A stretch of 64,000 nt of DNA from Halogranum rubrum (GCF_900114455.1 NZ_FOTC01000002.1:467012-531011); one strand, 5' to 3'. Shown: positions 52,841 to 61,499, numbered from the stretch's first letter. Numbers and translations are program-made. Notes: generated by a model not told the origin, from the sequence alone.

Positions 52841-55800
52841 GTGTCCTCGAAACGGCTCGTAGCAGTGTTCGCATCGTTCCTTCTGGTCGTCGCCTCGCTT
52901 CTCGTCGGCGTTCCGTGGATACCCAGTGTGAGTCAGAGCGACGACGTGGTAGCACTGGACGCCGTCTCACCTCCTACTGAGCTAGCTCAATCGACACCAA
53001 TGGACCAGAGCGGAGGTGAAGAACCACCGACTTCGACTCCGGAGGCTGACGACTCAGTGTCGGCGGATGCCGTCTCCGAGACGACGAGTCCACCCGTAAG
53101 CGACTCAGCGACCGAAGACGACGACGGTGAGCCAGCGCAGTCTGAATCGTCCTCGAAAGACAAGACGAGGAAGAAATCGACCTCGAAGAAGTCTGACTCG
53201 AGAGCAGTAGTCGAACCGGAGAGTGACACCAGTACCGACGTCGAGAGCGAAACGCTCTTCAGTGACGGTGAGACGGCCCAAGTCGCGTCCGAGTTCGAAC
53301 TCGATAGCTGTGGCGTCATCGACCAACCCGGGACGTACCGTCTCGTCTCGGACCTCAGAAGCACCGACGAGATCTGTCTGGATATCGATCCTACCGTTCG
53401 AGAAGAGATAGTCATCGATGGCGACGGGCACGTGATTCGTAACGACAGTGTCACGACGCTGGTCGGTATCTCTGTAGGTAGCACAGTGACGCTCGTCGAC
53501 ATGACCATCGAGGGGTTCGATACGGCTATCAAAGGCGAACCGACTAGACTCACGCTTCAGCGCGTCCGCCTCATCTACAATCATATCGGCGTCGACTCCT
53601 TCGCCAACTCCCCTGGCTCGGTCGAGATTCGGGACAGTGAGATACTCCGTAATAGCTTCGGTGTCCAAGTCGGACTGCTCGACGCGTCGAGGCCACCGAG
53701 CGTCACCGTGACGAGGACGACTATCGTCACCAACGGCCTCGGAGTGTATTCTGCAGGCGACCTCATCGTTGACGATTCGACGGTAGAGGACAACCGCATC
53801 GGTCTCATCGTCGGCACGAACGGCGAGGTCAGAAACAGTGTCATCCGAGACAATGGGCAGCTTGGAATCAGGTGTGGTGCCGATTTCTGTGAATTGGATG
53901 TTCAGAACTCCCTCGTGAGTCGGAACGCCGTCGGTATCAGTATGAGTGTCGGCAACCTTGTCGGCAACGAAATCGACGACAACGATATCGGAATCCAACT
54001 GACCGACTTGAACGCCGCCAACGTCAGGGTCGTCGAGAACGAGATACGACGGAACGGAATCGGCCTCGAATTCGAGAACAGAACGTTCCGAGACACCGAC
54101 ACAGTCTCGGAGCCCTCTGAGGTCGTCCTTCGTGACAATCGGTTCGTCGACAACGCCCAGTTCGGTGTTCTGAACGAGAGAGGCGTAGTTATCGACGCCC
54201 GAGGCAACTTCTGGGGCGACACGAGCGGGCCGTCGAGTGGACCCGCAGACGACCCGGACGCGCCATTTACCGACCCCGTAACGGGTCGACTTGCCGAGGG
54301 AACGGGCGATTCGGTTTCAGAGAACCCGACGAATCCGGGTATCTCGAACGTCCGGTTCGATGGTCTCGCTGACAGCGGTCCGACTGTCATCGACCAGTGC
54401 ACGGAAATCGACACGCCCGGCGAGTACGTGCTCGGGACGACAATCCGAACGGCGAGACTCACGTGCATCGTCATCCAGTCCGACGACGTCGTCTTCGACG
54501 GGAAGGGACGGACGGTTCAGAACGTCGATGGGTTCGAATTCGCCGACGGAGTCGAAGTCGACGATGAGGGTGGGGTTAGCGTCGATTCACGTCAAGTCAC
54601 GAGTGGACTCGCGGTCGGCCCCAGAAACACGGTTCGAAACGTCGTGATACGCGACGTCGTCGTGGATGGGTTCGAGGTGGGAGTCAGAACTGGTGCTCAT
54701 CCCTCTGAGGCTACATTCGAGTCGGTCACGGCAGTCGACAACGAAGTCGGCGTACTCGTCGGACCGACTGTCACGTCAACGTATCTGAACGGAACGTTCT
54801 CGAACAACACGGTCGGCATGTCTGGCATCGAGTACTTCCCCACGGCAGTCGTCGACACTCGAATCACGGACAACCAGTTTGGTGCGTACTTCGAGAGTGG
54901 CCGAGTGTCGATCTCTTCTACTACTTTCGACCGCAACGCGGACCGTGGCCTCACCTGTCGTAGTTGTGTGTTGACCATGGAAGACAGTACGGTCTCACGG
55001 ACTAGTGGCACGGGGGTCGTAACCAGCACGAACTTCGCGGAAAACGTCATCCGAAACAGCACCATCGTCGACAACGGCTTCGGCGTAGACAACCGAGGAA
55101 CGACTCTCGTCGACGCCAGAGGCAATTTCTGGGGCGACGAGAGCGGCCCGTCGAGTGTACCCGCAGACGACCCGGACGCACCGTTCGCCGACCCCGTGAC
55201 GGGGACGCTGGCGGATGGAACGGGTGACGCTATCTCCGAAGATCCGTCGAATACGGGTGTCTCGAACGTCCGATTCGACCCGTTCGTCGGTGATACGAAC
55301 GAACCGACGCAGTTCAGCCGCGACGACATCGCACAGGCGAAGTACGGCCGCGACTTCGACGAGTTGAGCGTCGAGACGACCGGACAAGTGCAGGCCATCT
55401 TCAACCGCCAACCGTTCCCAGACGATGTCTCACCTGCCGACGTCGAGACGCGCGAGGAGATTGCCGAGCGACTCTTCGACCTGTCGCTCGACGAGTCGGA
55501 CCTCTCGGAACGACTCACGCGGGAGCAACTACTCACGGTACAGAACGCCTACGACGAACAGTTTGGCTCTCTGCCGACCGACCCGGCGTTCAGCCGCGAC
55601 GACATCGCACAGGCGAAGTACGACCGCGACTTCGACGAGTTGAGCGTCGAGACGGCCGGGCAAGTGCAGGCGATATTCAACCGCCAGTCGTTCCCGGCCG
55701 GTGTCTCACCCGCCGATATCGAGACGCGCGAGGAGATTGCTGAGCGACTGTTCGGTGTGGAGGTCGAAGAGTCCACCCTCGCTGAGGTGTTGACGAAGGA

Positions 55801-55852
55801 ACGACTCGCCGACCTGCAGAACCGCTACGACGCGCAGTTCGAGTCCGAGTAG
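52841..55852 (+). CDS. Large surface protein: two parallel beta-helix units and duplicated C-terminal module
   Basis: A 1003-residue exported protein. It has a Sec-type signal (1-30) and a Ser/Thr/Asp/Glu-rich low-complexity spacer (35-150) with a Lys-rich patch. Two homologous right-handed beta-helix units follow, each with an N-cap beginning at C157 or C520 (PG.Y.L ... DG.G..) and ending in GNFWGD.SGPSS.PADDPDAPF. The C-terminus has two copies of an 85-87-residue helical module (825-909 and 917-1003). There is no PGF-CTERM and no C-terminal helix, so attachment is unexplained. It may be a sugar-binding or sugar-cleaving surface protein of the NosD/pectate-lyase fold type; no catalytic set is certain. 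Start GTG at 52841. Confidence 0.8.
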   Translation: MSSKRLVAVFASFLLVVASLLVGVPWIPSVSQSDDVVALDAVSPPTELAQSTPMDQSGGEEPPTSTPEADDSVSADAVSETTSPPVSDSATEDDDGEPAQSESSSKDKTRKKSTSKKSDSRAVVEPESDTSTDVESETLFSDGETAQVASEFELDSCGVIDQPGTYRLVSDLRSTDEICLDIDPTVREEIVIDGDGHVIRNDSVTTLVGISVGSTVTLVDMTIEGFDTAIKGEPTRLTLQRVRLIYNHIGVDSFANSPGSVEIRDSEILRNSFGVQVGLLDASRPPSVTVTRTTIVTNGLGVYSAGDLIVDDSTVEDNRIGLIVGTNGEVRNSVIRDNGQLGIRCGADFCELDVQNSLVSRNAVGISMSVGNLVGNEIDDNDIGIQLTDLNAANVRVVENEIRRNGIGLEFENRTFRDTDTVSEPSEVVLRDNRFVDNAQFGVLNERGVVIDARGNFWGDTSGPSSGPADDPDAPFTDPVTGRLAEGTGDSVSENPTNPGISNVRFDGLADSGPTVIDQCTEIDTPGEYVLGTTIRTARLTCIVIQSDDVVFDGKGRTVQNVDGFEFADGVEVDDEGGVSVDSRQVTSGLAVGPRNTVRNVVIRDVVVDGFEVGVRTGAHPSEATFESVTAVDNEVGVLVGPTVTSTYLNGTFSNNTVGMSGIEYFPTAVVDTRITDNQFGAYFESGRVSISSTTFDRNADRGLTCRSCVLTMEDSTVSRTSGTGVVTSTNFAENVIRNSTIVDNGFGVDNRGTTLVDARGNFWGDESGPSSVPADDPDAPFADPVTGTLADGTGDAISEDPSNTGVSNVRFDPFVGDTNEPTQFSRDDIAQAKYGRDFDELSVETTGQVQAIFNRQPFPDDVSPADVETREEIAERLFDLSLDESDLSERLTREQLLTVQNAYDEQFGSLPTDPAFSRDDIAQAKYDRDFDELSVETAGQVQAIFNRQSFPAGVSPADIETREEIAERLFGVEVEESTLAEVLTKERLADLQNRYDAQFESE
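54193..54362 (+). repeat. First copy of the beta-helix closing repeat
   Basis: Codes for the DARGNFWGD...SNVRFD segment. The second copy at 55111-55279 is nearly the same in protein and DNA, showing duplication of a whole beta-helix unit. Confidence 0.7.
55111..55279 (+). repeat. Second copy of the beta-helix closing repeat
   Basis: Matches 54193-54362, with substitutions such as Thr/Glu after FWGD and Gly/Val after PSS. Confidence 0.7.
55313..55567 (+). repeat. C-terminal module, copy 1
   Basis: Starts FSRDDIAQAKY and contains GQVQAIFNRQ and ETREEIAERLF. The matching copy is at 55589-55849. The first 55 residues are almost identical, with high DNA identity as well. Confidence 0.75.
55589..55849 (+). 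repeat. C-terminal module, copy 2
   Basis: Matches copy 1 from its first residue, then diverges after AERLF into a different helix (EVEESTLAEVLTKERLADL), ending the protein. Confidence 0.75.
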
Positions 55853-55928
55853 TTGGAGTAATCAGGTGAGTGGTGAGTCTGGGTCAGCGACGGCGGCGAC
55901 GCGGCCGCCGCGTCGAATCGGGAGACGA

Positions 55929-57077
55929 CTACTCCGCTCCCGGCCGGAACCGAAGGATTCTGTCGTCGTCGTCCGACGGCGACCCGCGTCCATCGCGATT
56001 ACTCGTCGTGACGCAGAGGTGACCGTCGGAGTCGAGGAAGGCTGTTCGGAGGCGACCGAACTCGTCTTCGAACAGTCGCTCCTGTTCGACGACCTGCCCG
56101 TCTCGTAGTCGTACCCGATGGAGGTGTTGACCGACGAGTGTCCCAAAGAAGAGGTCTCCTCGCCACGCTTCGATTGCGCCGTCGCTCGGGTAGAACACGG
56201 CGCTACCCGGTGCTATCGGTGGCGAGAACGAAGCGACGGGGTCTGTGAACCGAGCACCGTCGCTCGACCCAGTCACCTCCGGCCAGCCGTAGTTGTTGCC
56301 CGCCTCCAGCACGTTGACTTCGTCGTCGACGTCCGGGCCGTGTTCGGTGCTGAAGAGGTCACCGTCGGAGAGTGCGAGACCCTGTGGATTTCGGTGGCCG
56401 TAGCTGAACACCTCGTTGTCGAACGGGTTGCTCGGGTGCGGGTCGCCATCGAACGTCACGCGAAGCACCTTCCCGGCGAGCGACGTCCGGTCTTGGGCGA
56501 GCGGTCGTTGGTTCGCGTCGCCGCAGGTCACGTACAGTGCGTCGTCGGTTTCGTCGACGAGCAGTCGGCCGCCGTTGTGAATCGAGGCCCCGGGGATACC
56601 TTCGAGTATCGGCGTCGCCCGCCAGTCGGCGTCGAGTTCGTGCCGAACGAGACGGTTGGCGACGCCGGATGGTCCCTCGTAGGTCTGGTAGGTGTAGGCG
56701 AGCGGTTCGCTCGGATGAAACACGAGACCGAGGAGACCGCCCTCGCCGCCGAAGAGTCGACCAGTGAGGTCACCGCTGTCGGTTCTGAGTTCGTCGATAG
56801 CGTCGACGATCGTCTCCGGTTGGCCGTCACCGCCGGCCAGACGGACGATACGGCCCGGTCGCTCGGTGACGTAGAGGTCTCCGCGGTAGTGGCCGACGCC
56901 CCACGGCACTTCGAGTCCGGAGGCGACCGTCTCTACCGAGACGTCTCGGTCGGTTCCCGTCCGTGAGTGGTCGTCGTTCGACCCGCCGAGTCTGTTTGCG
57001 GTTCGCACGAGACAGCCAGAGAGTCCAACGACGCTTGCGGTGGCCGACACGAGATACGCCCGGCGGTGGAGGTCCAT
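55929..57077 (-). CDS. PQQ-dependent sugar dehydrogenase, lipoprotein
   Basis: A 382-residue six-blade beta-propeller of the soluble aldose dehydrogenase (GDH-B/YliI) family. N-terminal HRRAYLVSAT with lipobox LSGC suggests Tat export and lipid attachment. Active-site features include IHNGGRL, SYGHRNPQGLA and STEHGPDVDDEVNV. It oxidises sugars outside the membrane with PQQ; the cofactor must come from elsewhere. It could pass electrons to halocyanins, but no partner gene is adjacent. It converges with the beta-helix gene. Confidence 0.85.
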   Translation of the reverse strand: MDLHRRAYLVSATASVVGLSGCLVRTANRLGGSNDDHSRTGTDRDVSVETVASGLEVPWGVGHYRGDLYVTERPGRIVRLAGGDGQPETIVDAIDELRTDSGDLTGRLFGGEGGLLGLVFHPSEPLAYTYQTYEGPSGVANRLVRHELDADWRATPILEGIPGASIHNGGRLLVDETDDALYVTCGDANQRPLAQDRTSLAGKVLRVTFDGDPHPSNPFDNEVFSYGHRNPQGLALSDGDLFSTEHGPDVDDEVNVLEAGNNYGWPEVTGSSDGARFTDPVASFSPPIAPGSAVFYPSDGAIEAWRGDLFFGTLVGQHLHRVRLRDGQVVEQERLFEDEFGRLRTAFLDSDGHLCVTTSNRDGRGSPSDDDDRILRFRPGAE

Positions 57078-57117
57078 GGAGTGTAGAGTGGCGGGAGGCT
57101 AATGAGTCTCGTCTCTG

Positions 57118-58296
57118 TCACTCTGTTCGGAGTTCGACCGCCAACTCGGCGGCGACCCGTTCTCCGAGTGCGTCTTTGCTCCCGGTGAACTCCTCGGTCG
57201 AGTCGCTGCGGACGAACAGCGTCCGCGTCTCGTCTGCACCCATCACGGAGGCATCGTTGGCGACGACGAACGCCAGTCCCGCACGGTCGAGGATGCGTCG
57301 TGCCTCGCCGACCATCGCGTCGTCGTCACCGGACGTCTCGGCTTTGAATCCGACGATGGTGAGTCCGGAGTACTCCTCGCGCATCGTGTCGATGAGTTTC
57401 GGCGTCGGGCCGAGATCGAGCGTTCGCGCCTCGCCCGAGCGAATCTTCTGGTCGCTCGCCTCGACGGTGAAGTCGCTGATGGCGGCCGCCGAGACGAGAG
57501 CGTCGGCGTCGCGGCAGGCGGCCTCGACGGCGGCGAGCATCTCCGCACCCGTCTCGGCCTGCCGGACGTCGGCGTAGTGAACGTCTTCGTCTTCGGAGAG
57601 CGCAGAACCGTCGTGGACGAGCGTCACCTCCGCGCCAGCGATGTAGCAGGCGCGAGCGACGGCGCGGCCCGTCTTCCCCGACGCACGGTTCGTCAGGACG
57701 CGAACGGGGTCGATACGCTCACTGGTCGCACCGGCGGTGACGACGACTTTCTTTCCGGTGAGCGTCTGTTCGGTGGTCGCTCGGGCGACACAGGTGACGA
57801 TAGCGCTCTCGGTTGCAATCTTGGCTTTCCCCTCCTCGACGCGGGGGTCGACGAAGTCGACGCCCCACTCTTCGAGACGGGCGATGGCGTCGAGCACGCC
57901 CGGGTGGTCGTACATCGGTTCGTGCATCGCCGGCGCGACGACGACGGGGACGTCGGCGCCGAGTGCCGTCGTCGCGCACGTCGTCACAGGTGTGTCGTCG
58001 ACGGCGGACGCAATCTTTCCGACCGTGTTCGCCGTCGCAGGGGCGAGCAAGAGGACGTCTGCCCACCCTTCACGGCCACAGAGTTCGACGTGTTCGACTC
58101 GCCCCGTGAGTTCCGTCACCACGTCGTGCTCGGTGGCGAACTCGACGGCCCACGGGTGGATGATTCCCTGTGCGCTGTTGGTCATCACTCCGCGGACCGA
58201 CGCCCCGTGTCGTCGCAGTTCGTGGGCCAGTTCGACCACCTTCACGGCGGCGATGCTGCCCGAGACGCCGAGTGCGACGTTCACTCCATCCAGCAT
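57118..58296 (-). CDS. coaBC: Phosphopantothenoylcysteine decarboxylase / ligase
   Basis: A 392-residue bifunctional enzyme of coenzyme A synthesis. CoaC (about 1-175; GVSGSIAAVKVVEL FMN site, LLAPATANTVGKIA, and APAMHEPMYDHP, the archaeal form with His in place of Asn) comes first. CoaB (about 186-392; VVTAGATSERIDPVRVLTNRASGKTG, AAAISDF, VGFKAET) follows. The ATG at 58296 matches the conserved N-terminus; the longer frame overlaps an ORB-like repeat downstream of orc and is not used. Confidence 0.92.
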   Translation of the reverse strand: MLDGVNVALGVSGSIAAVKVVELAHELRRHGASVRGVMTNSAQGIIHPWAVEFATEHDVVTELTGRVEHVELCGREGWADVLLLAPATANTVGKIASAVDDTPVTTCATTALGADVPVVVAPAMHEPMYDHPGVLDAIARLEEWGVDFVDPRVEEGKAKIATESAIVTCVARATTEQTLTGKKVVVTAGATSERIDPVRVLTNRASGKTGRAVARACYIAGAEVTLVHDGSALSEDEDVHYADVRQAETGAEMLAAVEAACRDADALVSAAAISDFTVEASDQKIRSGEARTLDLGPTPKLIDTMREEYSGLTIVGFKAETSGDDDAMVGEARRILDRAGLAFVVANDASVMGADETRTLFVRSDSTEEFTGSKDALGERVAAELAVELRTE

Positions 58297-58387
58297 TCGT
58301 TCGTGGTTCTCTGTGACGCGGTTTAACGATATCTCTCTGGGGAGTGTAGAGAGGAGACCGGAACAGTGCGTCGCTACTGGGGCCAGA

Positions 58388-58407
58388 ACAGCGGTTTGCA
58401 AATGTTC
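58388..58407 (+). repeat. ORB-like repeat downstream of the initiator gene, copy a
   Basis: ACAGCGGTTTGCAAATGTTC, the same core as the origin repeats upstream of orc, in the same orientation. Confidence 0.7.
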
Positions 58408-58451
58408 GCCGGAGAGACGGTTACTGCCGGGGGTTAGTGTGGGTCCCCGAG

Positions 58452-58471
58452 ACAGCGGTTTTCAAATGCTC
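58452..58471 (+). repeat. ORB-like repeat downstream of the initiator gene, copy b
   Basis: ACAGCGGTTTTCAAATGCTC, 11 bases from the orc stop codon. It may bind the initiator or limit read-through. Confidence 0.7.
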
Positions 58472-58482
58472 TGCCGGGAGAG

Positions 58483-59742
58483 CTACAGACGCTGTTGAAT
58501 CTGGAAGGATTGCCACGAGAGGCCCATCTGTTCGAACGCCTCGCGGACCTTCGTCGAGTCGACTTCGTCGCTGAACTCGAACTCGTAGTACTGGCCTCCT
58601 TTGATACCCTCGTTGTTGTCGTGGGAGGTGAGAAAGCCGAGCATGGCGAGTTTGGTCAGATGGTTGTACATCCCACGTTGGCTCAGCGGGTCTGCACCGT
58701 AGGCGCTGGCGACGTGTTCGTAGGCCTTGTGGACCTCTTTGACGCGTGCCGGCGTTCGGTCGACTCGCGAGAGATGAGCGACGGCAGCAAGGATGTACTG
58801 CTTGTGGGCGTCCTGGTCGGTGATGGAGTCGATCATGTCGCCGTATTCGAGGTCGTCTTTCGCCTGGTGGACGTGTTTCTCCGTGATGCTCGTCGTCCCG
58901 GTGTTCTCCGCGATCTCTCCTGCTCGTCGGAGGAGGTTGATGGCCTTCCGAGCACTTCCGGAGGATTCGCGGGTGGCGAGCGCCGCACAGAGTGCGATGA
59001 CGTCTTCGGTGTACGTCCCGTCGTAGAGTGCTCGCGAGGCGCGGTCGTGGAGAATCTCTCGCAACTGGTTGGCGTTGTACGCCGGGAACTTCAGTTCCGT
59101 CTCACAGAGAGTGTCTTTGACTTTCGGCGAGAGGTTCGTCCGGAACGTGTAGTCGTTCGAGATACCGACGAGACCGATACGGGCGTTCTCTATCTTCTCG
59201 TTGGCCCGAGAGCGTGGCAGTTCGTAGAGGATAGTGTCGTCGCCGCCGATGCGGTCGACTTCGTCGAGGATGATGAGGACGGTGCCGCCGAGTTCGTCTA
59301 TCTCGTCGTAGAGCATCGAGTAGACGGCCTGCGGGGCGTACCCGGTGGAGGCGATCATGTCCTTCGGCGACCGGAGTTCGTTGACGAGGGCGATTGCGAC
59401 TTGGTACGAAGACGTCTCCTCGCCCGTCGAGGTGAGGTTCTGACAGTTCACCTTGACGATGGTGAGGTTGATGGGGTCGTCTTCGTCCTCGTTCTTCTGG
59501 ACGATGTCGCGTTCGAGTTGGTTCGTCAGGTGGTTCGTCACCGCCGTCTTGCCGACGCCGGTGTCACCGTAGAGAAAGGCGTTCTGTGGTGGTCGTCCCT
59601 TGTAGATGGGTTTGAGGACGTTGATGTACTCGTTCATGGCCTCGTCGCGGCAGAGGATCGTCTCGGGCGTGTAATCCTCTTCGAGGACTTCGATGTTTCT
59701 GAAGACCTCGGCCTCGTCCTCGAAAATCGAATCCGGTGCCAT
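58483..59742 (-). CDS. orc1: Orc1/Cdc6 replication initiator
   Basis: A 419-residue AAA+ initiator that binds ORB repeats and loads the MCM helicase. Walker A GDTGVGKT is at 59-66 and Walker B LIILDEVD at 156-163; sensor and lid segments (SNDYTFRTNLSPKVKDTL, SSGSARKAINLLRRAGEIA) follow. A C-terminal winged helix (about 330-400; VKEVHKAYEHVASAYGADPLSQRGMYNHLTKL) binds DNA. The origin repeats lie directly upstream. Two half-sites of the repeat sit at its promoter, suggesting self-regulation. Haloarchaea carry several Orc genes; which paralogue this is cannot be told. Confidence 0.93.
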   Translation of the reverse strand: MAPDSIFEDEAEVFRNIEVLEEDYTPETILCRDEAMNEYINVLKPIYKGRPPQNAFLYGDTGVGKTAVTNHLTNQLERDIVQKNEDEDDPINLTIVKVNCQNLTSTGEETSSYQVAIALVNELRSPKDMIASTGYAPQAVYSMLYDEIDELGGTVLIILDEVDRIGGDDTILYELPRSRANEKIENARIGLVGISNDYTFRTNLSPKVKDTLCETELKFPAYNANQLREILHDRASRALYDGTYTEDVIALCAALATRESSGSARKAINLLRRAGEIAENTGTTSITEKHVHQAKDDLEYGDMIDSITDQDAHKQYILAAVAHLSRVDRTPARVKEVHKAYEHVASAYGADPLSQRGMYNHLTKLAMLGFLTSHDNNEGIKGGQYYEFEFSDEVDSTKVREAFEQMGLSWQSFQIQQRL

Positions 59743-59776
59743 GTACTTCGACGCTACAGTCGACCGTACTTATCTT

Positions 59777-59807
59777 TTTTCAAGTGCTTCACGTGTTTCA
59801 AATGCTT
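59777..59807 (+). promoter_or_regulatory. Two ORB half-sites at the orc1 promoter
   Basis: TTTTCAAGTGCTTC (59777-59790) and GTTTCAAATGCTT (59795-59807) resemble the 3' half of the ORB repeats without the ACAGCGG part. They sit directly behind the TATA element (minus strand, near 59766-59772), where bound initiator would block transcription. Confidence 0.5.
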
Positions 59808-59824
59808 TGGGGGCGAGTCGTGGA

Positions 59825-59851
59825 CCCTCTCACAGCGGTTTGCAAATGTTC
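59825..59851 (+). repeat. ORB-like repeat 1
   Basis: Core CACAGCGGTTTGCAAATG with CCCTCT in front; the most complete form of the repeat. Confidence 0.82.
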
Positions 59852-59904
59852 TCGTCGTGCAAGTGTTGGTGAGTCGTTCGTTTCGAGAGCGAGTGTCCTC
59901 AGTA

Positions 59905-59930
59905 CCCTCCCACAGCGGTTTTCAAGTGTT
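59905..59930 (+). repeat. ORB-like repeat 2
   Basis: CCCTCC then CACAGCGGTTTTCAAGTG; same orientation as repeat 1, 80 bases further. Confidence 0.82.
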
Positions 59931-60004
59931 GTCGTGACGGGCGTGGGTGTCGGGTCGATAGGGACCGACGGGTCACTTCGCCGGCGACACCGCTTTCTCT
60001 CCAA

Positions 60005-60030
60005 CCCTCTCACAGCGGTTTGCAAATGTC
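60005..60030 (+). repeat. ORB-like repeat 3
   Basis: CCCTCT then CACAGCGGTTTGCAAATG; same orientation, 100 bases after repeat 2. Confidence 0.82.
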
Positions 60031-60352
60031 CTTCCAGCGAAAGAGTCGTTGGTGGTGAGTGGCGACGACGATGGAGCGTCGGTGTGACGTCATGTGACGC
60101 CAATGTACGTCGATTTAGTACCGAAATAACGTCGATGCAGTACGTGACGCCGACGCGAGACACGAGAACGCGATGGAGAAGTCCCTGGCTTCGGTAGACA
60201 GTCTCGTCCACCTCAGTTGGTACACGGCGTTCGTCTTCGTCCCCGTCATCGTCCTCGTTCTCATCCCACTCTCCTGTTCGTGTTCCTATTCGCGCCCTCG
60301 TCCGTTCTCACTTCTACTTTGCATCCGTTCTCTACTCTCTCTCGTCTCTCTA

Positions 60353-60400
60353 GTAATTATATTATAACTGTTTGTGTATGTGTTGTTGTTGCTGGTTTCT
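60353..60400. other. AT-rich duplex-unwinding element candidate
   Basis: GTAATTATATTATAACTG followed by TG/TTG-rich sequence, the most AT-rich part of the origin, lying between the two inward-facing ORB groups. Confidence 0.6.
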
Positions 60401-60434
60401 GTATGAGCAGAAATCGAGAGACAGTGTCGAGCTA

Positions 60435-60458
60435 GAACATTTGAAAACCGGTGTGGGG
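60435..60458 (-). repeat. ORB-like repeat 4, inverted
   Basis: On the minus strand: CCCCACACCGGTTTTCAAAT, then GTTC. It faces repeats 1-3 across the AT-rich centre. Confidence 0.78.
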
Positions 60459-60530
60459 TGGCGTGTCGGTGTGAGCCATTTATACGCAACCAACCCGCCT
60501 CCCACCACCCTCCCCCACTCTCGACGACCC

Positions 60531-60557
60531 GAGCATTTGCAAACTGGTGTGGGAGGG
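60531..60557 (-). repeat. ORB-like repeat 5, inverted
   Basis: On the minus strand: CCCTCCCACACCAGTTTGCA, then AATGCTC. It ends 25 bases before the stop of the FAD-protein gene. Confidence 0.78.
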
Positions 60558-60581
60558 TGTCGACTCTCCGAGACGGTCAAC

Positions 60582-61412
60582 TCACTCGTCGTCGGGGAGG
60601 CGACCCAGTTCGTCGTCGACTAAACTGGGGTGTGTCCGCTGGCGGTCGGGATGGGGTTCTGCGAAGTACTCCTGCATCGCGGCCATCGACTCCTGTTCAC
60701 GAACTCGACGCTCGCTCTCTGAAATCTCTTCACAACCCGGTGGGACCTCGCGGCCACGGTCGGAGAAGTAACCCTCCGGTGCGACCCAATCGTGGTAGTA
60801 CGGGATTTCGGAGTCGTGTATCAGTGTGATGGCTACCTCGGCACCGTGACCTGCCGAGACGATCGCTTGGTGATAGCGTTCGGACAACCGCCCGGCGACG
60901 TACAGACCGTCGACGTTCGTCCGGCCGAGTCCGTCTTCGTCGACGTAGCGTTTACTCCCGGCGTCGCGGACGTCGACGTCGAGTTCGTCGAGATAGCCGA
61001 CGTCGGACCACGACGCCGCGACGACGTATTGAGCACGAAGCTTCGTCGTTTCGTCGTCTGCAGTCTCTTCGTCTTCGGTCTCGTCGAGTTCGGCGACGTA
61101 GCGTGCATCGTCGTCTCCATCGACTTCATCGTCTGCGTCTGCTTCGGCAGGCCGAACGGCCGTCACTCGTCCCGTAAGGTGGTCTGCGCCGTTCCGCGTC
61201 GACTGGGCCTCAAGCATCTCGGTGAAGAGATTCGAGTTCACGCCGGCCGGAAAGCCGGGGAAGTTTTCGAGGTGGGCGTTTCGGCGGAGAATCGATTCAC
61301 CGTCGTTGACGACGACTGTCGTGAGGCCGGCGCGGGCGGTGAACACGCTCGCGGTCAGTCCCGCGACGCCGCCCCCGACGACGAGGACGTCGTACAGTTC
61401 GGTATCTGTCAT
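60582..61412 (-). CDS. Thioredoxin-reductase-like FAD protein without redox cysteines
   Basis: A 276-residue protein with the FAD-binding half of the thioredoxin-reductase family: GGGVAGL near 13-19, ILRRNAHLENFPGFPAG, and the C-terminal FAD motif TNVDGLYVAGRLSERYHQAIVSAGHGAEVA. The central NADPH domain is mostly missing and there is no CxxC; instead there is an acidic insertion (about 92-118) followed by YVVAASWSDVGYLDELDVDV. The C-terminal 55 residues are charged. It cannot act as a normal thioredoxin reductase; the role is unknown. Confidence 0.8.
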   Translation of the reverse strand: MTDTELYDVLVVGGGVAGLTASVFTARAGLTTVVVNDGESILRRNAHLENFPGFPAGVNSNLFTEMLEAQSTRNGADHLTGRVTAVRPAEADADDEVDGDDDARYVAELDETEDEETADDETTKLRAQYVVAASWSDVGYLDELDVDVRDAGSKRYVDEDGLGRTNVDGLYVAGRLSERYHQAIVSAGHGAEVAITLIHDSEIPYYHDWVAPEGYFSDRGREVPPGCEEISESERRVREQESMAAMQEYFAEPHPDRQRTHPSLVDDELGRLPDDE

Positions 61413-61499
61413 CGCTCGCTCGTTCTCCCGTCGTCGCTATGGCTGTTCGGACTCGGTGTATCGGTCCACGCCTCACTGAGCGTCTCGCCTCCGACCATG

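Larger units (their letters stand above)
59743..60581. other. Replication origin next to orc1
   Basis: The region holds three ORB-like repeats in plus orientation (59825-60030), a central stretch with a pyrimidine-rich part (about 60231-60352) and an AT-rich part (about 60353-60400), and two repeats in minus orientation (60435-60557). The AAATG ends of both groups face the centre. This matches the layout of haloarchaeal origins: inverted ORBs around a duplex-unwinding element beside an orc gene. Activity is inferred. Confidence 0.82.

Noticed and set aside
60173-60367. 64-codon hydrophobic ORF within the origin
   Set aside because: Hydrophobic codons simply reflect the pyrimidine-rich strand. 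There is no TATA element or ribosome binding site, and it lies between origin repeats.
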